Assembly (NCBI GenBank): GCA_963838805.1
Contig: CAWISK010000005.1
Coordinates: 248,001 to 312,000, forward strand
Direction: 5' to 3'
Length of the DNA stretch: 64,000 nt
Origin: CAVRQM01 sp963838805
Lineage (GTDB): Bacteria; Pseudomonadota; Alphaproteobacteria; Acetobacterales; Acetobacteraceae
The position numbers were made by a program, and so were the translations under genes. How positions within the stretch are numbered: position 1 is the first letter of the stretch; each line of letters begins with the position of its first letter. The notes below the pieces were generated by a model, which was given only the letters and a program-made list of their open reading frames with translations, ran no database searches and was not told the DNA's origin. Of the stretch, positions 53,874-64,000 are shown piece after piece.

Positions 53874-56800
53874 ATTTCTCCGCCCCCTTCATCGCGCGCC
53901 CCATCGCCACAATGCTGCTGGCGCTGGGCCTGCTGCTCGCCGGCGCGCTCGCCTACCGCTTTCTGCCGGTCGCTCCGCTGCCCAGCGTGGACATTCCCAC
54001 CATCGTCGTGTTCGCGAGCCGTCCCGGCGCCAACCCGGAGACAATGGCCACCTCCATCGCCGCTCCGCTGGAGCGCCGGCTTGGCGAGATCGCCGGCGTC
54101 ACCGAGTTGACCTCGATCAGCGGCACCGGCACGACCACGATCATCGCTCAGTTCGACATCAACCGCGACATCGACGGTGCCGCGCACGACGTGCAGGCGG
54201 CCATCAACTCAGCCGCGACCGATTTACCGTCCGACCTGCCGACGCGCCCCTATTTCCGCAAGTTCAATCCGGCGCAGGCGCCGATCATGACCCTGGCCCT
54301 CACCTCCGACACGCTGTCGATGGGGCAGGTGTACGATGCGACGGACAGCATCCTCGCCCAACGGCTCAGCCAGGTCGCCGGCGTGTCGCAGGTACAGATC
54401 AACGGCGCCGAGAAGCCGGCGGTGCGCGTGCAGCTCAACCCGGCGGCGCTGGCGGCGGCTGGACTCTCGGCCCAGGATGTCGTCACCGCGATCCGTGCCG
54501 CCAACGTCGATGGCGCGGTCGGCAGCCTGGATGAGCCGAGCCACGCCGAGACGCTGGCGCTGAATGGCCAGATCAGCCACGCGGCCGACTATCGCGGCCT
54601 CGTGCTCAAGACCGATGGCGCCGCGACCACGCGCCTGTCCGATGTGGCGACCGTCGTGGACGGGCTGGCGAACAGCCGCCTCGCCGCCTGGTCGGGTCAG
54701 CAGCCGGCAATCCTGGTCAGCATCACCAAGGAAGCCGGCGCCAACGTCATCCAGACGGTGGACCGCATCCGCGCGGCGCTGCCGCAACTCCTGTCCTACA
54801 TGCCGCCAGGCATCAAGCTCACGGTCATTGACGAGCGCACCGCGACGATCCGCGCCAGCATTGCCGATATCTCGGTAACGCTGCTCATCACCGTGGCGCT
54901 GGTGCTGATGGTGGTGCTGCTGTTCATGCGCCGGGCGGTCCCCACGATCGCCGCCGGCATCACCATTCCCCTGTCGATCGCCGGCACGCTCGCGGCGATG
55001 TGGTTCTATGGTTTCTCGCTCGACAATTTCTCGCTCATGGCCATCACCATCTCGGTTGGCTTCGTGGTGGACGACGCCATCGTGATGATCGAGAACATCG
55101 TCCGGCACATGGAGATGGGCGAGACGCCGATGCGGGCGGCGGTGCGCGGCGCGCGCCAGATCGGCTTCACCGTCATTTCGATCAGCGTCTCACTGGTCGC
55201 CGTGTTCATCCCGCTGCTGTTCATGGGCGGCATCCTGGGACGCCTGCTGCACGAATTCGCCACCACGCTGACCCTCGCCATCGTCATCTCGGCCGCCGTC
55301 TCGCTCACCGTGACGCCAATGCTCTGTGCCCATTTCATGGCCCCACCTGCGGCCGGCCATGCGCGCGGGTTCGATCGTCTGTTCGAGCGCGCGTTCAGCT
55401 CCGTTCTCGCATTTTACGCCCGCACGCTCGACTGGGCGCTGCGCTGGCGCTGGCTGATGCTGGGCGTGACACTCGCGACCGTGGTGCTGACCGTCTGGCT
55501 GTACGGGCAGGTGCCAAAGAGCTTCATGCCGACCGAGGACACCGGGCTGATCCAGGGCAGCACGCTCGCCAGCCCCGACATCTCCTTCACGGCGATGGAG
55601 AAGCGCCAGCGTGCTGTGGTCGATGTGCTGCTGCATGACCCCGCGATCGCGACCGTTGGCTCGACCGTCGGCGGCTCCGGCTTCGTGCCGCAGCTCAATC
55701 GCGGCAGCCTGACCATCAGCCTGAAGCCGCTTGCCGAACGCAAGCTTTCGTCCGAGCAGGTGATCGCGCGCCTGCGCCCGCAGCTTGCGAAGGTCGGCGG
55801 CGTGCAGACCTTCCTGTATTCGGCGCAAGACCTGCGCGGCGGCGGACGCCAGGGCGGCGCCAACCAATTCGTGCTGATCGACCAGAACCTGGCCGAGCTG
55901 CGCACATGGGCCGTCCGGCTCGAGGACAAGCTGCGCACCGTGCCGGGACTCGCCGACGTCAGCAGCGACCAGGACCGCGCCGGACCGCAGGTCACGCTCG
56001 AGATCGACCGTACCGCCGCAGCCCGGCTCGGCGTCACGGTGGCGGCAATCGACGACGCCATGTCCAATGCCTTCTCGCAGCGGCAGGTCTCGATCATCTA
56101 CACGCAGCGCAACGAGTACCTGGGTGGTGGTCGAGGCCGACCCCGTGCTGCAGACCGACCCGTCCTATCTCAACCGCATCTTCGTTCCCAGTAGCAGCGG
56201 CGCGCAGGTGCCGCTGGGTTCCGTGGTGGGGCTGACCTATTCGACCGCGCCGCTCGCGGTGCGCCATCAGGGCCAGTTCCCGGCGGCGACGCTCAGCTTC
56301 AACACGGCTGGCAATACCTCGGTCGGGCAGGCCATGGCCGCCATCCAGCAAGCGGTCGCGGAGCTGCGCATGCCCCCCACTGTGCGCACCGACTTCGCGG
56401 GCAACGCCCGTTTCCTGGCCGACAGCCTCAAATCCGTGCCGCTGCTGATCCTGGCCGCGTTTGGTGCCATCTACATCGTGCTGGGGGTGCTGTACGAAAG
56501 CCTGGCCCAGCCACTCACCATCATTTCGACGTTGCCATCAGCCGGCCTCGGCGCGCTGCTGGCGCTGTTGGCGACCGGTACGGATCTCTCGGTCATCGCC
56601 ATCATCGGCATTCTGCTGCTCATGGGCATCGTCAAGAAGAATGCCATCATGCTGGTCGATTTCGCGTTGGAGCAGGAGCGTCAGCACGGGCTTGCCCCGC
56701 GCGCCGCCATCCACGCCGCCTGCCTGGAACGATTCCGGCCGATCATCATGACGACGCTCGCCGCCCTGCTCGGCGCGGTGCCGCTGGCGGTCGGCAGCGG

Positions 56801-56954
56801 CACCGGCGCGGAACTGCGGCGCCCGCTCGGCATCGCCATTTGCGGCGGGCTGATCGTCTCGCAACTGCTGACGCTCTACACAACCCCCGTCGTCTATCTC
56901 GCGTTGCAGCGCCCCGGCCGCCGCCGCGCTACGCGACTGGCGCCGGCTGGCTGA
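53870..56954 (+). CDS. mdtC: RND multidrug transporter, MdtC-like (frame broken at ~56120)
   Basis: The second pump subunit, about 1027 residues when one base is removed near 56120 (RNEY - WVVVEADPVLQTD). GTG 53870 overlaps the previous stop. The N-terminus (NFSAPFIARPIATMLLALGL), the transmembrane proton-relay segment AITISVGFVVDDAIVMIENI, FMGGILGRLLHEFATTLTLA, and the C-terminal MGIVKKNAIMLVDFALEQER are typical. It should assemble with the MdtB-like protein. The 3' end overlaps the convergent glycosidase gene by 26 bp. Confidence 0.86.
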
Positions 56955-58807
56955 TCTCCTGCTTCTCGGGGGCCGGCTCGACCACGTTCTCCTGTGGCGC
57001 CTCGGTCGGCTTGTCGCCGCGCAGCTCCAGCGCCGCGCTGATGAGCGAAATGTGGCTCAGCGCCTGCGGGAAATTGCCGATCTGGCACCGCTCCGCCGGA
57101 TCGTATTCCTCGGCCAGAAGCCCCACATCGTTGCATAGGCCCAGCAGCCGCTCGAACAGCGTTCGTGCCTCCTCCAGCCGGCCCTGCCGCGCATAAACCG
57201 CGGCGAGCCAGAAACTGCACGCAAGGAATGCGCCCTCCCCAGGCGGCAGGCCGTCCGAGGACTTCTCCGTATCATAACGAAGCACAAAGCCGTCCACCAG
57301 CAGCTCGCGCTCGATCGCCGCGACCGTGCCGACGATCTTCGGATCGTCAGGCGACAAAAATCCGAACAGCGGCGCCAGCAGCAGACTCGCATCCAGTGTG
57401 TTGCCGCCGAACGTCTGGGTGAAGCTATTGAGCTTCGCGTTGAAGCCCTGCTCCAGAATTGCCGTCATGATCTGCTCGCGCACCGCGCGCCAGCGGTCCA
57501 GCGGCGCCTCGTGGTGGAACTGTTCGGCGCTCTGGATCGCCCGGTCCAGCGTCATCCACGCCATGATCTTGGAAAAGGTGAAGTGCTGGCGTCCGCCGCG
57601 CGTCTCCCAGATGCCGTCATCCGGTTCCTGCCAGATCGACGCCAGATGCTCGACCAGGCCAATTTCCAAATCCCAGCTCGTGGCCGGCGTCACCAGCCCG
57701 CCGACGCGCGACTGGTGCAGCGCGTTCATCACCTCGCCGAAGATGTCGAGCTGCAGCTGTCCGGACGCGGCATTGCCGATGCGCACCGGGGCCGCGCCCC
57801 GATAGCCCGGCAGCCAGGGCACCTCCCACTCGTCGAGCCGCCGTTCCCCGGCAATTCCGTACATGATCTGCGTCTGCGCCGCGCTGCCGGCGATGCTGCG
57901 GTGCAGCCAGTCGCGCCAGGACTGCGCCTCGTTGTAGTAGCCGTTATGCATGAAGGCGAGCAGCGTCAGCGTCGCATCGCGCAGCCAGCAATAGCGGTAG
58001 TCCCAGTTGCGCGAGCCGCCCAGCCGCTCCGGCAGGCTTGTCGTGGGTGCGGCCACGATGCCGCCCGTCGGATGATAGGTCAGCGCCTTCAACGTGAGCA
58101 GGCTCCGCCGCACTGCCGCCTCATAGGGGCCGCGATAGGTGCCGCGCTCGCCCCATCGCCGCCAGAACGCTTCCGTCTCGCGCAGCACCGCCACCGGCTC
58201 GATCGGCGGCGGCGGCTTGAAATGGCTGGGCGCGTGGGTCAGCACGAAGGCCAGCCGCTCGCCCTCGCGGATCGTAAAGTCCGCGTCGGTCGTCATGTCG
58301 CGCCCCTCGGTCGGCATCGGCGATCGCAGCACCACCATGTCGGGTCCGGCGATCGCCACGACGCCCTTCCCCTTTGTCCAGCCGCCGCACCCAGGGAATC
58401 GTGCTGCCGAAATCGAACCGCAGCGCCAGGCTCATCGTCATGGCGACCTGCCCGCGCCGCCCCTCGACGATGCGCACCACCGAGGAATGACGCTGCCCGA
58501 TCGGCATGAAGTCGATCAGCGCCGCCTCGCCCGCCTTGGTCCTGAACACGGTTTCCAGAACCAGTGAGCCGTCGCGATAAGACCTCCGCGCGGCCGCGCC
58601 GGCATCCGTGGGGGCCACAAGCCAGCGTCCGTGCTCGGATGTTCCGAGCAGGGCCGCAAGGCAGGCCGCGCCGTCGAAGCGTGGCCAGCACAGCCAATCG
58701 ATGCTGCCAGCGCGGCTGACCAGGGCCGCCGTCGTGCAATCGCCGATCAGCGCGTAATCCTCGATCGGCGCCGGCCCATAGGCCTTCGCGGTGCCGTGGT
58801 CAGCCAC
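56929..58807 (-). CDS. GH15 family glycoside hydrolase (glucoamylase/trehalase-like) (frame broken at ~58363)
   Basis: A ~625-residue cytosolic GH15 protein after removing one base near 58363. The N-terminal domain (IEDYALIGDCTTAALVSRAG, SIDWLCWPRFDGAACLAALL) and the catalytic (alpha/alpha)6 barrel (GGSRNWDYRYCWLRDATLTL, a hallmark of this GH15 subgroup; QLDIFGEVMNALHQ; GEGAFLACSFWLAAVYARQG with the likely catalytic Glu) are intact. No signal peptide is present. GTG 58807 starts the conserved region and overlaps the secreted-protein stop. Related enzymes act on trehalose or isomalto-type sugars; the substrate is not determined. Confidence 0.85.
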
Positions 58808-59238
58808 TGTGGCCGAACGCGCGTCCGGTTTCGGTCGGGCAGGAACAGGCCGTGTCGGGGACCACCGAGCGGTCAAGTGGGCAGACGTAGCCGCCCGCGT
58901 AGCAGTTCGGGCCTGCGGATGGTGCTGCGGCTGGGGGCGCCCCGGCTGACGGCGGAGGGGCGTAATAGGCAGGCGGCGGGGCGTAATAGACCGGGGGTGG
59001 TGCGTAGTAGACAGGCGGCGGAGCATAGTAGACGGGGGGTGGCGCGTAGAAAGGTGCTCCGAAACCGAAGCCCAGCCCGATCCCGACACCGCCGCCCCAG
59101 CCGCCATGCCAACCGTCATGCCAGCCACCGTGCCAACCGCCGCCCCAGCCGGAGTGCCAATCGGCGTGCGCAGGGGCCGCCAGCCCTGCGGTCGCGATCA
59201 CCACCGCCGCAATTCCTGCCCGCTAGCATAGTCCGCAT
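58800..59238 (-). CDS. Secreted Gly/Trp/His- and PPPVYYA-repeat protein (frame broken near ~59215)
   Basis: A ~145-residue secreted protein after repair. A strong GGAGGTGA site precedes ATG 59238 (MRTMLA), and one base removed near 59215 joins it to GIAAVVIATAGLAAPAHA, a complete signal peptide. The mature part has a GGGWHGGWHDGWHGGWGGG segment, then four copies of YYAPPPV/A, and a C-terminal cysteine cluster (NCYAGGYVCPLDRS). Such tyrosine/proline and Gly-rich proteins are often cell-envelope or outer-membrane components. Function unknown. It overlaps the glycosidase gene by 8 bp. Confidence 0.6.
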
Positions 59239-59356
59239 GGCCTGGGTCACCTCCAAAATGTCTTTCCTACCCGCCGAAGCCGCGCCCGTGACAACGTGGC
59301 ACCCACCCCGCGGATGCCCGCCCGCCAGCATTACGGCGAGGTTGCGCCGAACAACC

Positions 59357-59384
59357 TTGACTTCGCCAGTGCATTTCCTGATAT
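59357..59384 (+). promoter_or_regulatory. Probable promoter of the DEAD-box helicase gene
   Basis: TTGACT (59357-59362), 16-bp spacer, TGATAT (59379-59384), lying in the divergent region between the secreted-protein and helicase genes. It predicts a leader of about 93 nt. Long leaders are common for cold-inducible helicase genes. Confidence 0.35.
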
Positions 59385-59483
59385 CCGCCCCAGGGAGCGC
59401 GCCGTTGACGCCGGGCCCCTTCGGCGCGTGCGCGGCTCGGTCGCGCCGCATACACCAGTCGCGTCCACGGAAGCACGCATAGT

Positions 59484-61147
59484 TTGACCGATACCATCCC
59501 GTCTCCCGACTCCACGAACGCGGCCGAGGGCCTCGTCGAGGCCCCTTCACCTGAGCCGGAGTCCGACATCACTCCAGCCCCTTCAGCAGTGCCGACGGAC
59601 GAAGCCCCCGAGCCGGAACAGCCGGACCGGCATGGCATGGCGGCGGACGGGTTCGCAGAACTCGGCCTTTCGCCCGAGATCCTGCGCGCTGTCCGGGAGA
59701 TGGGCTACACGACGCCCACGCCCATCCAGGTGCAGGCCATCCCATCGGTCCTGATGGGCCGCGATGTGCTCGGCTGTGCGCAGACCGGCACCGGCAAGAC
59801 CGCCGGTTTCACCCTGCCGATGCTCGACATCCTTTCCGGCACCCGCGCCCGCGCGCGGATGCCGCGCAGCCTGATCCTGGAGCCGACGCGCGAACTGGCC
59901 CTCCAGGTCGCCGAGAACTTCGTCAAATACGGCCAGTACCTGCGCCTGACGCACGCGCTCATCATCGGCGGCGAGAGCATGTCCGATCAGCGCGACCTGC
60001 TGATGCGCGGCGTCGATGTGCTGATCGCCACCCCCGGCCGGCTCATCGACATGTTCGAACGCGGCGGCATCCTGCTCAGCGACTGCCGCGTGCTGGTGAT
60101 CGACGAGGCCGACCGGATGCTCGACATGGGCTTCATCCCCGATGTCGAGCGCATCGTCTCGCTGCTGCCGGCCAGCCACCAGACGCTGTTCTTCAGCGCC
60201 ACGATGGCCCCGGAGATCCGCAGGCTCGCCGACGCCTTCCTGCAGAATCCCAGGGAAATCACCGTCAGCCCTCCCGCCTCGGTGGTCACCACCATCACCC
60301 AGGCCATGACGCTGGTCGCCGAACACGACAAGCGCGAGGCGCTGCGGCGGCTGATCCGCTCGGAGGACGTGCAGAACGCCCTGATCTTCTGCAACCGCAA
60401 GAAGGACGTGGACATCCTGTTCAAGTCGCTCTCGCGGCACGGGTTCTCGGTGGGCGCGCTGCATGGCGACATGGCGCAGCCGGTACGCTTCGCCACGCTG
60501 GAGAAGTTCAAGGCCGGCGAATTGCGCCTGCTGTGCTGCAGCGACGTGGCGGCGCGCGGCATCGATATCGGCGGGCTGTCGCACGTGTTCAATTTCGACG
60601 TGCCGATCCACGCCGAGGACTACGTCCACCGCACCGGCCGCACCGGCCGCGCCGGGCGCGAGGGCCGCGCCTTCCTGCTGGCCACGCCCGAGGAACGGCT
60701 GGCGGTCGAGGCCATCGAGAAGCTGATCGCCCGGCCGATCCCCAGGATGCAGATTCCAGGGCTGGACCCGGTCGAATGGGCCGAGGGCGACGGAAAGCGC
60801 CGGCGCCGCAGCGCCAAAATCACGGGCAAGCCCGAGAAAAAGAGCGAACGGACAGCCAGGAAGGAAGAGCACAAGCCCGCCGTCCGGCCCGAGGCCAAAC
60901 GGTCCGACCGCAAGCGTTCCACTACCGCTCCCGCCGAACCGGCAGCCCTTGTGGCACGGGTTGCCGAGCCGATGCCAGCGGCGCCGCCGGCTCGAACGGG
61001 CCGGCGTGACGGCCGGCCCTCGCCCGCCGCCGAGCTTTCCGCTGCCGCCGTAGTCGGGTTCGGCACCGACACACCCGCCTTCATGCTGGTTCCCGCTCGC
61101 CGCCATGCGCGGGCCGAGCGGGGGACGGGGGATTCGGAGCAGGCGGG

Positions 61148-61151
<4 letters not shown>
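59484..61151 (+). CDS. DEAD-box RNA helicase, RhlE-like
   Basis: A 555-residue ATP-dependent RNA helicase. Motifs in order are Q (GYTTPTPIQVQAIP), I (AQTGTGKT), Ia (PTRELALQ), Ib (TPGRLIDMFERG), II (DEAD, in VLVIDEADRMLDMG), III (SAT), V (DVAARGIDIGGLSHVFNFDV) and VI (YVHRTGRTGRAGREG). The C-terminal ~150 residues are basic and disordered (GKRRRRSAKITGKPEKKSER), suiting RNA binding. A TTG at 59484 extends the protein ~50 residues before the conserved helicase core at ~59637, so an internal ATG start is possible. It may aid ribosome assembly or cold growth. Confidence 0.9.
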
Positions 61152-62343
<1,192 letters not shown>

Positions 62344-62344
<1 letters not shown>

Positions 62345-63474
62345 GCGCAGCGGCGACGCTGCCGGAGCCGGCTTCGCAACCGGTTCAGCCGCCCTGCCGC
62401 CATTTCCGCGCATGCGGCGGCTGTCTGATGCAGCACTGGCCGGATGCGGAGTACGCGGTCTGGAAAGCCGGCCAAGTCGCGGCAGGCCTGACCAGAGCAG
62501 GATTTTCGACCGCCGTCTCGCTCTCGTCGCGCACGCCTCCGCATCGCGTCGCCGCATGGACCTCGCGTTGAGCGCGAGGGGCCGGGCACGATTCTCGTCG
62601 GCCTGCATGCGCCGCGCTCCAAGGCTGTCATGGACCTGCGCGAGTGCCACGTTCTCCACCCGACACTGTTCGCCTTGCTGCGCGCCGTTGCGGACGTTGC
62701 TGCCGACGCTGCTCTGCATTCCGCCGCGACGGCGGGCGCGATCGTGAATCTGCTCGACAGCAGGCCCGGACCTGCTACTGCGCCTCGATGGGCCCGGTCA
62801 CGGCTCGGCCGACCGGACGCGCCTCGCCGCTTTCGCCTCTGCGCATGGCATCGCGCGTATTGCCTGTGCCACCGGCCAGGGCGCAGCCGGAGATCGCCTG
62901 CCAGCTCCGCCCCGTCTCTCGTCACTTTCGCCGGTGTTCCGGTCGCCCCGCCGCCCGGCGCCTTCCTCCAGGCGTCGTGCGAGGGCGAGCAGGCCATCAC
63001 CGATGCCGTGCTGGCCGGCCTGCCGGACAAGCTCGCACGGCGCGCCTGGATCGCCGAACTCTTCGCCGGCTGCGGCACGCTCACCTTTCCGCTCGCCAGG
63101 CGCGCGCGTGTCGTCGCCTACGAGGGCGACGAGGCCGCCATCCTCGCCCTCCGCTCCGCCGCCAATGCGGCAGGGCTGGCCGGGCGGGTCACCGCGACCA
63201 TCGCGACCTGGCCCGCCGTCCGCTGCTCGCGGCGGATCTCGCCGGCTGTGCGGCCGTGGTGCTCGACCCGCCCCATGCCGGCGCACTGCCGCAAGTGACC
63301 GAACTCGCCCGCGCCGGCGTGCCGCGCATCGTCTATGTGAGCTGCAACCCGGCCGCCCTGGCGCGTGATGCCGCCGTTCTGCACGCTTCCGGCTATCGCC
63401 TGCTGGCGGCGACTGCTATCGACCAGTTCCTCTGGTCAGCCCGCGTGGAGAGCGTCAGCGTGTTTGCCCGATGA
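62344..63474 (+). CDS. RlmD/RumA-type 23S rRNA (uracil-5-)-methyltransferase-like gene, multiply frame-broken
   Basis: Conserved pieces of a RumA-family methyltransferase lie in at least four successive frames. The iron-sulfur region (CRHFRACGGCLMQHW) starts at ~62395. RRRMDLAL and GTILVGLHAPRSKAVMDLRE, then NLLDS / GPDLLLRLDGPG, PVAPPPGAFLQASCEGEQAI with ELFAGCGTLTFPLARRARVV, and DLARRPLLAADLAGCAAVVL with the catalytic RIVYVSCNPAALARD, follow. At least five shifts are needed, some of +1 and some of -1 (or +2). It may be a decayed gene, or an error-dense part of the sequence. The start codon cannot be fixed. Confidence 0.65.
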
Positions 63475-63940
63475 GTCTTGACGATAGCGCCCGAATCACC
63501 CGAACCACCCCGATATCGCACCGTTGCTGGCGGCCTCGGAAGCGTTCTCCGCCTCGCTCTATCCGCCCGAGAGCAATCACATGGTCGGGCTGGATGCGCT
63601 GCTGCGCCCGGAGGTGACGTTCCTGGTGGCGCGCCTGGTCGGACGCGCCGTCGGTTGCGGCGCCCTGGTGGGCACGGGCGAGGGAATCGCCGAACTGAAG
63701 CGCATGTTCGTGTCCGACAGCGCGCGCGGCCAGGGCGTCGGCCGCGCCGTGCTCGCGGCGCTGGAGGAGCGGGCGCGCGCCCAGGGTATCCGCCTCATCC
63801 AGCTCGAAACCGGTCCCCAGTCGCTCGGCGCCTTGGCCCTGTACCGCGCCGCCGGCTACGCCGAGCGCGGCCCGTTCGGCGCCTATGCGCCGGACCCGTT
63901 CAGCGTCTTCATGGAAAAGCGCCTGCCCCCGCGGCCTTGA
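63471..63940 (+). CDS. GNAT family acetyltransferase (frame broken at ~63505)
   Basis: ATG 63471 overlaps the rRNA methyltransferase stop (ATGA). After ~12 codons the conserved reading changes to HPDIAPLLAASEAFSASLYP. With one base added or two removed near 63505 the protein is about 156 residues. The acetyl-CoA site is RMFVSDSARGQGVGRAVLAA (motif A, R/Q-x-x-G-x-G/A), followed by LIQLETGPQSLGALALYRAA and an FMEKRL terminus. The substrate of this YitI/ElaA-like GNAT is unknown. Confidence 0.75.
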
Positions 63941-64000
63941 CCGGCCCACCCCGACGCGCCACGTCAAGCCATGCCCAGATCGGACATCATCGACGTCACT

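Overview
The window is GC-rich (roughly two thirds G+C by eye) alphaproteobacterial DNA. The Hint-domain repeat protein, the LcdH-thioesterase fusion, paired MdtB/MdtC-type RND pumps and glutaryl-CoA dehydrogenase suggest Rhodospirillales, possibly Acetobacteraceae. That placement is inference; no rRNA or tRNA gene is visible.

Region 1 (1-15933, all minus strand) is the packaging, head and contractile-tail module of a P2/Mu-like prophage, read from right to left: terminase, portal, scaffold, capsid, connector genes, sheath, tube, tail chaperones with a programmed -1 slip site, a short tape-measure candidate, then hub and baseplate genes (N-like, X, D, V, W, J, I) and a tail fibre cut by the left edge. 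No integrase, replication or lysis gene lies in the window.

Region 2 (16.4-22.2 kb) holds RlpA, a NUDIX hydrolase, a phage-like XRE switch with twin operators, a class II aldolase, a Rieske oxygenase and a LuxR regulator. Region 3 (22.4-26.7 kb) holds two secreted phospholipase C/phosphoesterase paralogs. The second is preceded by a remnant of the Rieske gene, which points to a tandem duplication. Region 4 (26.7-33.6 kb) holds a methyltransferase, a large Hint-domain repeat protein and two sulfotransferases. Region 5 (33.65-39.05 kb) is a four-gene operon fitting gamma-butyrobetaine/carnitine oxidation. With the PLCs and the Rieske oxygenase it gives the area a quaternary-amine theme.

Region 6 (39.0-45.9 kb, minus) is an AaeA/AaeX/AaeB-like efflux system, a transketolase/PDH-E1-like enzyme and Nnr. 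Region 7 (46.0-57.0 kb, plus) is an RND efflux operon (outer-membrane factor, adaptor, two pumps) with a DyP peroxidase plus encapsulin nanocompartment cassette between the outer-membrane factor and the adaptor. Region 8 (56.9-64.0 kb) holds a GH15 glycosidase, a small secreted repeat protein, a DEAD-box helicase, glutaryl-CoA dehydrogenase, a badly frame-broken RlmD-like methyltransferase and a GNAT acetyltransferase.

An important caveat is that many otherwise well-conserved genes here are split by frameshifts, and most are repaired by removing one base. This bias looks more like uncorrected insertion errors in the sequence than biology. Such genes are reported as single loci spanning the break, with protein lengths computed after repair.
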